A model generated the notes under the pieces. The model did no database searches and was not told the DNA's origin. It was given only the letters and a program-made list of their open reading frames with translations. A stretch of 64,000 nucleotides of DNA from CAVRQM01 sp963838805 (GTDB lineage: Bacteria > Pseudomonadota > Alphaproteobacteria > Acetobacterales > Acetobacteraceae), in assembly GCA_963838805.1 (NCBI GenBank), contig CAWISK010000008.1:62001-126000 (forward strand), given 5' to 3'. Made by a program: the position numbers and the translations under genes. Of this stretch, positions 36,187-45,849 are shown in pieces (positions within the stretch are counted from its first letter, which is position 1; each line of letters starts with the position of its first letter).

Positions 36187-37215
36187 ATGCTGCGACAGAC
36201 TTTGTCCATCGCCGCCGGCGCCGTGGCCGCGACGCTCGCGGTCGGCTCCGCCGCGCACGCCCAGGGCAGCGGCTCGCCCACGCTCGACGCGGTGCGCGCG
36301 CGCGGCCAGGTCGCCTGCGGTGTTTCCGGCGTGGTGGCCGGGTTCTCGCTGCCCGATAGCAAGGGCGTCATGCGCGGCATCGACGCCGATGGCTGCCGCA
36401 CCCTCGCCGCCGCCGTGCTGGGCGACGCGAACAAGGTGAAGTTCGTCAACCTGGACACGGAGAACCGCTTCACCGCCCTGCAATCCGGCGAGATCGACGT
36501 GCTGATGCGCAGCACCACCTGGACGCTCGGGCGCGAGGCCAATCTCGGCACGCTGTTCGCGGGCGTGAACTACTATGACGGCACCGGCTTCCTGGTGAAG
36601 AAGAGCAGCGGCGTGAAGTCGGCCAAGGAGATGGACGGCGCCACCATCTGCGTGCAGCCGGGCACCAGCACCGAACTGGCGATCGCCGATTACTTCCGCA
36701 ACAACAAGATGAAGTTCACCCCGGTCCTGGTCCAGGACAAGACCGAGCTTGAGCGGACGTTCGTGGCCGGCCGCTGCGATGCCTATTCCACCGACAGCTC
36801 GGCGCTGGCGACCTTCCGCGCGACCCAGCCGAACAAGGACGACTACGTGCTGCTGCCTGAGATCATCAGCAAGGAGCCGCTGGCCTATGAGGTGCGCAAG
36901 GGCGACGACAAATGGTTCGATATCGTCCGCTGGACCTTTTTCGCGGGCCTGACCGCCGAGGAGGAAGGCGTGACCCAGGCCAATGTCGATCAGATGCTGA
37001 CGAGTACCGATCCCAACATCCGCCGCCTGCTGGGGCTGGAGGGCGACATGGGCAAGGCGCTCGGGCTCGACAACAAATGGGCCTATAACATTATCAAGCA
37101 GGTCGGCAATTACGGCGAGATCTGGGATCGCAACATCACGCCGCTGGGCGTGCCGCGCGGTATCAACAATCTGTGGACCAAGGGCGGGCTGCAATACGCG
37201 CCGCCGATTCGGTAG
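36187..37215 (+). CDS. aapJ: General L-amino-acid ABC transporter, periplasmic binding protein AapJ
   Basis: GGGAGAAGAG precedes ATG 36187. A Sec signal ending SAAHAQG is followed by a type II periplasmic binding fold: TLDAVRARGQVACGVSG, GIDADGCRTLAAAVLGD, LQSGEIDVLMRSTTWTLGRE, ATICVQPGTSTELAIADYFR and RCDAYSTDSSALATFRATQP. AapJ/BztA proteins bind a wide range of L-amino acids, mainly Glu, Asp, Gln and Asn, and deliver them to AapQM. 342 residues is normal. It heads the plus-strand operon aapJQMP, although a 170-bp gap with repeats separates it from aapQ, as is common to let the binding protein be made in excess. Confidence 0.93.
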   Translation: MLRQTLSIAAGAVAATLAVGSAAHAQGSGSPTLDAVRARGQVACGVSGVVAGFSLPDSKGVMRGIDADGCRTLAAAVLGDANKVKFVNLDTENRFTALQSGEIDVLMRSTTWTLGREANLGTLFAGVNYYDGTGFLVKKSSGVKSAKEMDGATICVQPGTSTELAIADYFRNNKMKFTPVLVQDKTELERTFVAGRCDAYSTDSSALATFRATQPNKDDYVLLPEIISKEPLAYEVRKGDDKWFDIVRWTFFAGLTAEEEGVTQANVDQMLTSTDPNIRRLLGLEGDMGKALGLDNKWAYNIIKQVGNYGEIWDRNITPLGVPRGINNLWTKGGLQYAPPIR

Positions 37216-37235
37216 GCTCCCCGGCTCTTTCCCTG

Positions 37236-37320
37236 ACGGTCATGGCCGGGCTCGACCCGGCCATCCACCGGCCCCCGGCTGCGGCGCGTCGATGCCCGGC
37301 TCAAGTCTGGGCATGACGAT
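37236..37320. repeat. Pair of intergenic palindromes (REP-like) between aapJ and aapQ
   Basis: ATGGCCGGGCTCGACCCGGCCAT-type palindrome at 37242-37264 is followed 27 bp later by a related one, ATGCCCGGCTCAAGTCTGGGCAT, at 37292-37314, the pair flanked by GGTC and GACGAT. Similar paired palindromes ('cgtcatggccgggc...') are scattered in many alphaproteobacterial genomes. Between the first and second gene of the aap operon it could stabilise the aapJ mRNA or attenuate downstream transcription. Confidence 0.75.
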
Positions 37321-37383
37321 GAGGTGGGGTGCTCCCGACCCGCGCATTGCGCCGCTGCCCGAAACGCTTGCATGCTACCGTTG

Positions 37384-38592
37384 ATGAGCAGCCATGCATC
37401 CGACCCTCGGCTGACGACCGCCGACATGCCTCCGCGTCGCCGGATAAGGCTGTCCTGGTCGGATCCGACCTTGCGCGGCATCGTCTGGCAGGTGCTCGTT
37501 CTGGCTGCCGTGGCCGCCGTTCTCTGGTACGTGATCGGCAACACGGCGCGCAATCTTGCCGTCCGTCACATCGCCACCGGGTTCGGCTTCCTCGGCCAGA
37601 CCTCCGGCGTGCCGATCGGCGAGACGCTGCTTCCCTATACGCCCGGAGTCAGCACCTATGCCTGGGCGCTGCTGATCGGCGTGCTCAACACGGCGAAGGT
37701 CGCCGTCGTGGGCGTGGTACTGGCGACAATCCTCGGGACCGTCGTGGGCGTGCTGCGCCTGTCGCCCAACTGGCTCGCCGCCCGTCTGGCCGCCGCCTAT
37801 GTCGAGCTGATCCGCGACATTCCAGTTCTGCTGCAATTGCTGTTCTGGTACGGGGTGTTGCTGGGACTGCCGGCGCCACGGCAGGCGATCCATGTGGGGT
37901 CGGCCTTCCTGTCCAATCGCGGCATCAGGCTCCCGGCGCTGGTCTGGCAGCCTGCATACTCCTGGGCGCTGCTGGCCTGCGCCGCCGGGATTGCCGCGAC
38001 CCTGGCCTGGTCGGCCCGGTCGCGCCGGCTGCAGGCGGCCACCGGGCGGCCGCCGGTAGTTTGGCCGGTTGGCCTCGTGCTGATCGTGGGCTTGCCGCTG
38101 CTGGTCTGGGCGGCGCTCGGCGCGCCGGCCAGGCTGGACCGCCCGGCGTTGCACGGGTTCAACTTCTCCGGCGGTCTCACCATCAGCCCCGAATACGGCG
38201 CGCTGCTGATCGGCCTTGTCGTCTATACCGCCGCCTATATCGCCGAGATCGTGCGTTCCGGCATCCAGGCGGTGCCGACGGGCCAGTGGGAGGCAGCCGG
38301 CGCGCTCGGCCTGCATCGCGGGCGCGTGCTGCGGCTGATCGTTCTGCCGCAGGCGCTGCGCGTCATCATCCCGCCGCTCACCAGCGAGTATCTGAACCTC
38401 ACCAAGAACAGCTCGCTGGCGGTGGCGATCGGCTACCCCGATATCGTTTCGATTGCCGACACAACGCTGAACCAGACCGGGCAGGCGATCGAGGGAGTGG
38501 CGATCATCATGGCGGTGTATCTCGCCATTAGCCTGTCCATTAGCGGGCTGATGAACTGGTACAACGCGCGCGTGGCGCTGGTGGAGCGCTGA
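37384..38592 (+). CDS. aapQ: General L-amino-acid ABC transporter permease AapQ
   Basis: A 402-residue permease of the His/Glu/Gln/Arg family with the larger N-terminal part typical of AapQ/BztB. There is a first helix QVLVLAAVAAVLWYVIGNTARNL, a long loop with GFLGQTSGVPIGETLLPY, then the permease core: GVLNTAKVAVVGVVLATILGTVVGVLRLS, YVELIRDIPVLLQLLFWY, IVRSGIQAVPTGQWEAAGALGL (EAA loop contacting the ATPase) and SLAVAIGYPDIVS. Start choice is uncertain: ATG 37384, 37372 and 37426 are all in frame and none has a strong site. It forms the membrane channel with AapM. Confidence 0.92.
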   Translation: MSSHASDPRLTTADMPPRRRIRLSWSDPTLRGIVWQVLVLAAVAAVLWYVIGNTARNLAVRHIATGFGFLGQTSGVPIGETLLPYTPGVSTYAWALLIGVLNTAKVAVVGVVLATILGTVVGVLRLSPNWLAARLAAAYVELIRDIPVLLQLLFWYGVLLGLPAPRQAIHVGSAFLSNRGIRLPALVWQPAYSWALLACAAGIAATLAWSARSRRLQAATGRPPVVWPVGLVLIVGLPLLVWAALGAPARLDRPALHGFNFSGGLTISPEYGALLIGLVVYTAAYIAEIVRSGIQAVPTGQWEAAGALGLHRGRVLRLIVLPQALRVIIPPLTSEYLNLTKNSSLAVAIGYPDIVSIADTTLNQTGQAIEGVAIIMAVYLAISLSISGLMNWYNARVALVER

Positions 38593-38597
38593 CGCCG

Positions 38598-39767
38598 ATG
38601 ACCGCGGACAACCTGCAATTGCCGATCGCCGGCGAGCCGGTGCCGTCGCTCGCGGGGACCACCGCAGCGCCGCTGCCGCCGCCGCGGGTGCTGCGCGGGC
38701 CGGTCGGCTGGGCACGTGCGCGACTGTTCAATGGCTGGGTTTCCAGCGTGGTCACGCTGCTGCTTGCCTATATTTTGCTGCGCTGGGCCTGGGCGCTGTT
38801 CGATTGGGGCGTGCTGCGCGCCGTCTGGAGCGTGCCGCAGGTCTCCGGGCGGCCAGACGCCACTACCTGCCGCGCATTGCAAGGTGCGGGCGCCTGCTGG
38901 GCCGTCATCACCGACAAATACCGCTTCATCCTGTTCGGCCGCTTTCCCTATGCCGAGCAGTGGCGCCCGCTGATCTGCATCCTGCTGTTCGTGGGCCTTT
39001 ACGTGGTCTCGGGAATGCGCCGCTTCTGGCGGCGTGAACTGGCGCTCATCTGGGTCGTGACACTCGCGGTGATCTTCGGCCTGATGTGGGGCGGCTTCGC
39101 CGGCATGACGTTCGTGCCGACCGACGAGTGGGGCGGCCTGCCGGTCACGCTGATCCTGTCCACCTTCGGCATCGCCGCGGCGTTCCCGCTGGCGGTGGCG
39201 GTGGCGCTCGGCCGGCGCGCGCGCGGCCTGCCCGCGCTGCGGATGCTGTGCGTGGTCTATGTCGAGCTGATCCGTGGCGTGCCGCTGATCGCGGTGCTGT
39301 TCATGGCCAGCGTGATGTTCCCGCTGTTCATGCCCGAGGGCATCAACCCCAACAATCTGCTGCGCGCACAGGTCGCCATCATCCTGTTCGCGGCCGCCTA
39401 TCTGGCCGAGGTGGTGCGCGGCGGCTTGCAGGCGCTGCCGAAGGGGCAGTACGAGGCGGCGGACGCGCTCGGCCTGTCCTACTGGCGCAAGAACCGGCTG
39501 GTCGTGCTGCCACAGGCGCTGATGCTGGTCATACCGCCACTGGTCAACACCTTCATCGGGCTGTTCAAGGACACATCGCTGGTGACGATCATCGGCATCT
39601 ACGACCTGCTGCTGGCCGGGCGCACGGCGATCCAGGATCCCACCTGGACCGGGTTCTCCACCGAGGTCTATCTGCTGCTGGCCGCGATCTATTTCGTGTT
39701 CTGCTACGCCATGTCGCGCTACAGCCGAGGCCTGGAGACGGAGATGTCCGCCGGGCGCCGACGTTGA
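38598..39767 (+). CDS. aapM: General L-amino-acid ABC transporter permease AapM
   Basis: The second permease subunit begins five bases after aapQ. Its soluble N-terminus has the AapM/BztC pattern PPPRVLRGPVGWARARLFNGW. The core has GGLPVTLILSTFGIAAAFPLAVAVALGRR, YVELIRGVPLIAVLFMASVMFP, VVRGGLQALPKGQYEAADALGLSYW (EAA loop) and GLFKDTSLVTIIGIYDLL. 389 residues, about eight membrane helices, frame intact. Confidence 0.93.
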   Translation: MTADNLQLPIAGEPVPSLAGTTAAPLPPPRVLRGPVGWARARLFNGWVSSVVTLLLAYILLRWAWALFDWGVLRAVWSVPQVSGRPDATTCRALQGAGACWAVITDKYRFILFGRFPYAEQWRPLICILLFVGLYVVSGMRRFWRRELALIWVVTLAVIFGLMWGGFAGMTFVPTDEWGGLPVTLILSTFGIAAAFPLAVAVALGRRARGLPALRMLCVVYVELIRGVPLIAVLFMASVMFPLFMPEGINPNNLLRAQVAIILFAAAYLAEVVRGGLQALPKGQYEAADALGLSYWRKNRLVVLPQALMLVIPPLVNTFIGLFKDTSLVTIIGIYDLLLAGRTAIQDPTWTGFSTEVYLLLAAIYFVFCYAMSRYSRGLETEMSAGRRR

Positions 39768-39783
39768 ACAAGGAACCTGCCGC

Positions 39784-40533
39784 ATGAGCGACGACGCCGC
39801 CGCGATCGAGATGGATCAGGTCAACAAGTGGTACGGTGCGATGCACGTGCTGCGCGACGTGTCCCTGACGGTCGCACAGAAGGAGCGGGTGGTGGTGTGC
39901 GGCCCGTCCGGCTCCGGCAAGTCCACCATGATCCGCTGCATCAACCGGCTGGAGGCACACCAGAAGGGCCGCATCGTCGTGGACGGCACCGAGCTGACCG
40001 ACGACACGCGGGCGCTGGACACGATCCGGCGCGAGGTCGGCATGGTGTTCCAGAGCTTCAACCTGTTCCCGCATCTGACGGTTCTCGAGAATTGCACGCT
40101 CGCACCGATCTGGGTACGCAAGATGCCGAAGCGCGAGGCCGAGGCTTTGGGAATGGAATATCTCACTCGCGTCAAGATCCCGGAGCAGGCGAAGAAATAT
40201 CCCGGCCAGTTGTCCGGCGGCCAGCAGCAGCGCGTGGCGATCGCGCGGGCGCTGTGCATGCGGCCGAAGATCATGCTGTTCGACGAGCCGACCTCGGCCC
40301 TCGATCCGGAGATGATCAAGGAGGTGCTGGACACGATGATCGGCCTCGCCGAGAGCGGCATGACGATGGTGTGCGTCACGCACGAGATGGGGTTTGCGCG
40401 CCAGGTGGCGGACCGCGTGGTGTTCATGGATCGCGGCGAGATCGTCGAAAGCGGACCGCCCAAGGAACTGTTCGCGAGCCCGAAGACGGATCGGCTTAAG
40501 CTGTTTCTCAGTCAGATTCTCCGGGGGCACTGA
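39784..40533 (+). CDS. aapP: General L-amino-acid ABC transporter ATPase AapP
   Basis: Complete ABC ATPase of 249 residues: Walker A GPSGSGKSTMIR, Q-loop VFQSFNLFPH, signature LSGGQQQRVAIARAL, Walker B IMLFDEPTSALDPE and the switch His in CVTHEMGFAR. The opening IEMDQVNKWYGAMHVLRDVS and the closing FASPKTDRLKLFLSQIL are typical of polar-amino-acid importers (GlnQ/AapP). It energises uptake through AapQM. It is the last gene of the operon, and a stem-loop follows. Confidence 0.95.
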   Translation: MSDDAAAIEMDQVNKWYGAMHVLRDVSLTVAQKERVVVCGPSGSGKSTMIRCINRLEAHQKGRIVVDGTELTDDTRALDTIRREVGMVFQSFNLFPHLTVLENCTLAPIWVRKMPKREAEALGMEYLTRVKIPEQAKKYPGQLSGGQQQRVAIARALCMRPKIMLFDEPTSALDPEMIKEVLDTMIGLAESGMTMVCVTHEMGFARQVADRVVFMDRGEIVESGPPKELFASPKTDRLKLFLSQILRGH

Positions 40534-40542
40534 GAGACAGTA

Positions 40543-40564
40543 GGGCAGGGGTCGCATCCTGCCC
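40543..40564. terminator. Candidate bidirectional terminator hairpin
   Basis: GGGCAGG at 40543-40549 pairs perfectly with CCTGCCC at 40558-40564 around an eight-base loop. It lies in the 57-bp gap between the convergent aapP and phosphoesterase stops, a position where a shared terminator is expected. No U-run follows on either strand. Confidence 0.5.
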
Positions 40565-40590
40565 CACCGTCTCGCCAGCGAGGCGCCCGG

Positions 40591-41838
40591 CTATCGGCGC
40601 ACGATCGCGTCCGGGACCGCGCCGACCGCGAACAGGTCGGACAGGCTCTGCGCCCGGCAGGCATCCCGCAGGCAGGGGCCGACTCCGAACACTTCCTGCC
40701 AGGTCAGCAGATCGGAGGAGTGGCTGTAGTTCGCGGCCACGGCGTCGTACGGCTTGCCGCCGACATTCGGATGCGCGAGCGGGGAGATGACGATCTCCGG
40801 GATCGAATAGGCGTAGGTGTCCGGGCTCGCGTTCGTCACCTGCTCCGACTCGTCCCACCACAGCACGATCGCGCCGTGATCCTGATACGCCTTCGATGCC
40901 ATGATCATGGGCACGATCTGCCGCAGGAAGTTGTCGCCCTGGGCGATCTGCGCGTCGTCGCCGCGCAGCACGGTGCTGCCGCCTGGCGGCGCGAAGCCGT
41001 GATTCAGCGGCGTGTGCATGTCGTTGTATTCGTCGGGCGTGATCCAATTGAAGCGCGCGACGGTGTTGTTGTTCAGATCGTCATGCAATTGCTGCAACGG
41101 AGCGTAGTAGACCGATGCCGCGTTGGTGGGCGTCGTGTTGTTGCCGCCGTTCGTATCGGTGAAGAACACCGGCGGATTGTGCTTTGCCGCATAGGAAAAC
41201 TGGTTGCTGCCGTTATATGCGTTGGTGATGCCGTCCACGAAGAAGCCGGAACGGCTGACCAGCGGCACGGTCCAGTAGGCGCGTGGCCGAACCGCGTTGA
41301 TCGTCTTGCCATCGGCGTTCTTTGCGAGGTCGATGTCCTCCTGATACGACTTCCACGGGATGCCGGCCTCGATCAGATAGGCGGCGAGGTGCTGGTGCGT
41401 GGACTGGTTCGGGCTGGGGTTCGCGTACGGATCATTGTCGTCCAACACGCCGAGATTGGAACCCGCCTCTGCCCAGATGTAGTTCGGCTCCGAGGGATGG
41501 ATATGGCGGTTGTGCCCGGAGGGGGTCGCCAGGACATTGTGATAGGTGTCGGTATAGGCGACCGACTGGCTGATATCGACCACGACGCCGTTGATCGTGG
41601 CCGTCGCCGTGCCGTTCACGAGGCTGTTGATGAAGGGGGCGTTGGGGTTTCCCTTGATCTGCTGTTCCTGCCCGCGATAGCGGTCGAGCGGCTGGATCCA
41701 GTTGTGGTTTTCCATGGCGATGACGAACACCGTCTTGATCCGCTGCGCATGCGCGCTCGTCGCGGCGGCGGTGAGCGCGATCCCCGCGATTGTGGCGAGC
41801 GCCGTGTGCCGCAGCGTGGTCCTGCATTGGGGCATCAT
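40591..41838 (-). CDS. Secreted alkaline-phosphatase-fold phosphoesterase (PF04185)
   Basis: GGGAGA precedes ATG 41838. A Sec signal (ALATIAGIALTAAATSAHAQ) leads to the phosphoesterase core: VFVIAMENHNWIQPLD (metal Glu-Asn), TPSGHNRHIHPSEPNYIWAEAG, a DNDPYA loop, and IVLWWDESEQ with the late metal Asp-Glu. These enzymes act as acid phosphatases or phospholipase-C-like hydrolases in the periplasm or outside the cell and can supply phosphate; the substrate is not known. 415 residues. Its frame is open upstream into the acylase gene, which is a coincidence of that gene's frameshift. Only about 200 bp, with no gene, separate it from the acylase stop. Confidence 0.82.
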   Translation of the reverse strand: MMPQCRTTLRHTALATIAGIALTAAATSAHAQRIKTVFVIAMENHNWIQPLDRYRGQEQQIKGNPNAPFINSLVNGTATATINGVVVDISQSVAYTDTYHNVLATPSGHNRHIHPSEPNYIWAEAGSNLGVLDDNDPYANPSPNQSTHQHLAAYLIEAGIPWKSYQEDIDLAKNADGKTINAVRPRAYWTVPLVSRSGFFVDGITNAYNGSNQFSYAAKHNPPVFFTDTNGGNNTTPTNAASVYYAPLQQLHDDLNNNTVARFNWITPDEYNDMHTPLNHGFAPPGGSTVLRGDDAQIAQGDNFLRQIVPMIMASKAYQDHGAIVLWWDESEQVTNASPDTYAYSIPEIVISPLAHPNVGGKPYDAVAANYSHSSDLLTWQEVFGVGPCLRDACRAQSLSDLFAVGAVPDAIVRR

Positions 41839-42041
41839 GAGTCTCCCGTAGATGAATGGCGGCGGGGTGGTGTGCCGCCGTCCCGCGAGATCGACGATAG
41901 TTTGGCGTCCGAAGGGCCGCGTTGCACCTTCGTTGACAGTGTCGTGACGGTTTTGCGGCAAAGCGGGGCCACAGCACCGCCCGCTAAGCCCGACCACAAC
42001 CCATCGCCGTCGACACCGGCAGGCGGCAGCAGTCGGCGCGG

Positions 42042-44392
42042 TCACCGAGCCAAGGCGTTCGCCGGCGCGGGTGTCAGCCGGATCGTGGCACGCGGCTCTG
42101 CGCCCGCCTGTTCGGGGCCGAGCGTGACCGTCTCGCCCTTGGCCCAGCGATCGACGAAAATGCGCGACGTGGCACTCAGCACGTTGCCGGACTGCCCGGG
42201 CACCGCCATGAACCGGCTGCTGGTCCAGATCGGCGAGGTCGTAGTCGCCGCGATAGGCGGCGCCATGCACACTCTCGAAGCCGCCGAACAGCGCCTCCTG
42301 CCGGTTGATCGTCGTCGTGTCGCCGGGGACCGGCACGCGCGCGCCGACCCAGCCCCCGATCACCGGCACGAAACGCAGCACCGGGTGATCGAACACCGCG
42401 TCATGCACGGCGCCCCAGCGCCACGCAGCGGGATCGGAGCCGAGACGGGAGACGAGATCGGCGCTTGCCTCCGTCAGTGCGGTGGCCAGCATCGGGCCGC
42501 ACTCGCCGCTGCACCACCACGCTCGCGCCGCGGCATCCGTGCCGGGCGCCAGCAGCCAGGCCACGAAGCCGAGCCGCGACACCGCAATCGAGCGCGCCGG
42601 CACGCCGGCGCGGCGCAGCACGTCCTCGCGGAACCGCGCGAGCCAGGCGTTGAACACCAGCGGGGCCGCGCTGTCCTTGGCCATCGTGCCGTCCCAGCCG
42701 CGCAACTGCGCCGCGGCGCGGCGAGCCAGCCCGTCCGACAGCGGCACCGCAAGCAGTGCCGGCAGCAATTGGCGCGCGTATTCGCTGCCGGCATCGCCCT
42801 GCATCCGCGCGAAATCCTGCACCGTGTGCCGGTCGGAGGCGGCGAGCAGCGCATCGATCCGCTGCGCCCGCCACGCTCCCTGCGGATCGCTGCCGATGAA
42901 GATCGGGAAATCCGGCGGCGCCACCGGCTCGTTGGCGTTGACCAGACGGCCGCTCGGCGGATCGACCGCGTGCGGGAGTTGCTCGCCCGCGGCGAAGCCC
43001 AGCCAGTCATGCGCGCCATCGGCGCCATCGACCGGCATCCTGCCAGTCGCCCGCGCGGCGGATCGGCACGCGTCCGGTGACGAACAGGCCGATATGCGCG
43101 CGGTCGGCCACGATCATGTTCTGCACCGGTGCGGTGATCAGCTTCGCCGCCGTCGCCGCCTCGGCCATGTCGCGGGCGCGGTTGAGCGCCAGGAAGCCGG
43201 ACGCCGCGGTATCGCCATAGGCGAGGCTCGCCATCGCCACCGCCAGCAATGGGCCGCCGTGCTGCGGGCGGATGTCGCTGATCAGCGGCCCGTGCCGTGT
43301 CTCGCGCACGGTCAGCACCTCGTCAGGCGCGCCGCGCACGCGGATCCGCTCGGTGCGCGTCGCGAACGGACGCGGCCCGTCCGGAGTCGCGTACATCCCC
43401 GCGCCAGCCGGCTGTTCCACGAACAGATCCTGCGTATCGGCCCCGGTGGTGGTGAAGGCCCAGGCGATGTTCGCGTTGCGACCCATGATCACGCCGGGGA
43501 CGCCCGGCGCGGTGGCGCCGGCCCATACGCCGTCCGGGCGCTCGATGCGCGCCAGGTACCACATGCCCGGCAGCATGTAGAGCAGGTGCGGATCGCCCGC
43601 GAGCAGCGGCGCGCCGGTGGCACTGTGTGACCCGCTCACCGCCCAGGCGTTCGACCCGCCGGCCGGCAGGTCGGGCACGCCCGGAGCGTGCGGCAGCGCC
43701 TGCATCACCGCATCGGCCGCATCGGCCAGATGCGCATCGGGCGGCGCACCGATCATCGCCGGATGCGCGGGATCGGGCCAGAGTTCGGCGATGCGTGCGA
43801 GCGGCAGGGTCTTGGTGAGCGCCAGCCGCGCCAGCTCGCGTTCCCAATTGCCGGACAGGTACAGGCCGATCATCTTCGCCCACAGCATCGTGTCGATCAC
43901 CGTCCACTTCTCGGGTCGGCCGAGCACGATGAACTCGGGCGCGCTGAACCGCCCGCGCGCCGCAATCCACGCGTTGACGCCCCGCGCATAGCTTTCCAGC
44001 ACGGCACGGTCGGCGGCGGGCAGCGATGCCGCGTCGTGCTCGGCACGGGCGCGCAGGCCGAGCACCCGCATCTCCCGATCGAAGGGCAGCGCGCGGGCGC
44101 CGGCGAGTTCGGCCAGCCGGCCGGAGCCGGCGCGGCGCATCAGGTCCATCTGGAACATCCGGTCGCGCGCGTGGACGAAACCGAGCGCCGCCGCGGCGTC
44201 GCGTTCGTTCCGGGCGCGTATGCGCGGCACGCCATCGCGATCGAACGCGATCGACACCGGCGCCGACAGGCCCGGAATGGCGACGTGCTGCGCCGACGGC
44301 GGGAGGCTCCGCCACAGCAAGCCGCCGATCGATGCCGCCAGGACGACGACAAGCCCCAGCACTCCGGCGATGAGCCAACGAAGGGCGCGCAT
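42042..44392 (-). CDS. Penicillin acylase family (S45) hydrolase (two frameshifts)
   Basis: The protein begins with a membrane anchor or signal (LIAGVLGLVVVLAASIGGLLW). The A-chain-like VSIAFDRDGVPRIRARNERDAAAALGFVHARDRMFQMDLMRR follows. The autoprocessing junction is at GGSNAWAVSG, where the Ser becomes the N-terminal nucleophile of the B chain; then LLAGDPHLLYMLPGMWY and VPGVIMGRNANIAWAFTTTGAD. Two indels break the B chain, near 43035 (before MPVDGADGAHDWLGFA) and near 42222 (between DYDLADLD and RFMAVPGQSGNVLS), with TGA at 42044-42042. Ntn-hydrolases of this group cleave amides such as beta-lactam side chains, acyl-homoserine lactones or lipopeptides. The actual substrate is unknown. Confidence 0.82.
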
Positions 44393-44549
44393 CCGGCTTC
44401 CTCAAACCGGCGGACCACGCTCGCGACCGCCGTGGGCCGTGCTATGCCAGAACACCTTGCAACCGGCGATAGCCCCACCGGGACGCCCCTCGGACGATGC
44501 CCGCGCCGACAGGCTTGTTGCCGCCGCCCCGGCTGTGCTCACTCGTGCA

Positions 44550-45152
44550 ATGAAGGTGATCGGCCTCACCGGCGGGATCGCGATGGGCAAGAGCACGGCG
44601 GCTGCCGCCTTCCGCCGCGCGCGCATCCCGGTCTTCGACGCGGACGCCGCTGTGCATGCGTTGCAGGCGCCAGGAGGCGCTGCACTCGGGCCGATCGCGG
44701 CCGGCTTTCCCGGCACGGTGCGCCGCGACGAAACCGGCCGCCTGCTGCTCGACCGCGCGGCGCTGCGCCGGATCGTGCTGCATGATCCGGCCGCACTCGA
44801 CCGGCTGGAGGCGATCATGCACCCGCTGGTTGCTCACGCCGAACGGCGCTTCCTTGCGGCTGCGCGCCGGCGCGGCGCACGGGCGGCGGTGCTCGACATT
44901 CCGCTGCTGTTCGAGAAGCGCGGCCGGGCGGGCATGGACGCCGTCATCACCGTCTCGGCACCCGCCGCTGTGCAGGAAGCCCGGGTGCGCCGGCGCGGCA
45001 CGCTGGATCCGGGCCAGTTTGCGGCGATCCTGGCGCGGCAACTGCCGGATGCCGAGCGCCGCCGGCGCGCGGACGCTGTGGTGCAAACCGGGCTTTCCCG
45101 CCAATATGCCCAGCGAACCCTGTCCCGGCTGATCCGCACCCTCATAGGATGA
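44550..45152 (+). CDS. coaE: Dephospho-CoA kinase
   Basis: CoaE phosphorylates the 3'-hydroxyl of dephospho-CoA in the last step of CoA synthesis. The P-loop is GLTGGIAMGKSTAAAAF (most homologues have GGIGSGKS). VFDADAAVHALQAPGGAAL is the DAD nucleoside-binding motif, and HPLVAHAERRF, LDIPLLFEKRG and RRRGTLDPGQFAAILARQ follow. 200 residues, starting at ATG 44550. The following dnaQ begins 10 bp later, the usual alphaproteobacterial arrangement. The 157 bp before the start (44393-44549) contain no gene. Confidence 0.93.
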   Translation: MKVIGLTGGIAMGKSTAAAAFRRARIPVFDADAAVHALQAPGGAALGPIAAGFPGTVRRDETGRLLLDRAALRRIVLHDPAALDRLEAIMHPLVAHAERRFLAAARRRGARAAVLDIPLLFEKRGRAGMDAVITVSAPAAVQEARVRRRGTLDPGQFAAILARQLPDAERRRRADAVVQTGLSRQYAQRTLSRLIRTLIG

Positions 45153-45162
45153 CACCTCGTCA

Positions 45163-45849
45163 ATGACCCGCGCCGTTCTCTTCGATACGGAGACGACGGG
45201 CCTCGACCCGCTGACCGGCCACCGGGTGATCGAGGTCGCCGCGCTGGAGCTGCTGGGCGACCTGCCCACGGGCCGGCATTTCCACGCCCTGATGCACCCC
45301 GAGCGCGACATCCCGGACGACGCGGCACGGGTGCACGGCATCACGCTCGACCGGCTGCTGGACAAGCCGCGCTTCGCCGAGATTGCCGACGCGCTGCTCG
45401 ACTTCCTGGGCGACGGCAGCCTGATCGCGCACAACGCGCCATTCGATTTCGCCTTCCTCGATGCCGAACTGGCGCGCATCGCCCGCCCGGCGCTCGCGCG
45501 CGGGCGCATGATCGACACGCTGGCGCTGGCGAAGCAGCGTTTCCCTGGCCTGCCGAACAGTCTGGACGCGCTGTGCCGCCGCTTCGGCATCGACCTCTCG
45601 GAGCGCACCACGCACAACGCGCTGCTCGATTGCCGGCTCCTGGCCGAGGTCTATGTGGAGCTGACCGGCGGCCGTCAGCGGGCCTTGTGGACCGGCGAGG
45701 CGGCCGGGCCGGCCCCCCGTCTGCCGTCGGTGGCCTATGCCCCGGCTGGACCGCGCGTGCCCCGGCCTATTCTCCCGAGTGGCCCCGAGCTTGCTGCCCA
45801 CGCGGCCTTCGTGGCGCGGCTCGTCGAACCGGTGTGGGGCCGGACATGA
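45163..45849 (+). CDS. dnaQ: DNA polymerase III epsilon subunit (proofreading exonuclease)
   Basis: The 3'-5' exonuclease motifs of the DEDDh family are complete: ExoI VLFDTETTGLDP (Asp, Glu), ExoII LIAHNAPFDFAFLDAEL (Asp), and ExoIII-epsilon RTTHNALLDCRLLAEVY (His, Asp). The enzyme proofreads the replicative polymerase. The C-terminal tail after about residue 180 is proline-rich and should contact the alpha subunit. 228 residues. The stop overlaps the histidine-kinase ATG (ATGA), which is unusual for dnaQ and is discussed in the findings. Confidence 0.93.
   Translation: MTRAVLFDTETTGLDPLTGHRVIEVAALELLGDLPTGRHFHALMHPERDIPDDAARVHGITLDRLLDKPRFAEIADALLDFLGDGSLIAHNAPFDFAFLDAELARIARPALARGRMIDTLALAKQRFPGLPNSLDALCRRFGIDLSERTTHNALLDCRLLAEVYVELTGGRQRALWTGEAAGPAPRLPSVAYAPAGPRVPRPILPSGPELAAHAAFVARLVEPVWGRT

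Noticed and set aside
40591..43038. An acylase-phosphoesterase fusion protein of 815 codons
   Set aside because: Both genes have their own motifs; the secreted phosphoesterase has its own signal peptide at 41838, and the acylase continues in another frame to 42042.
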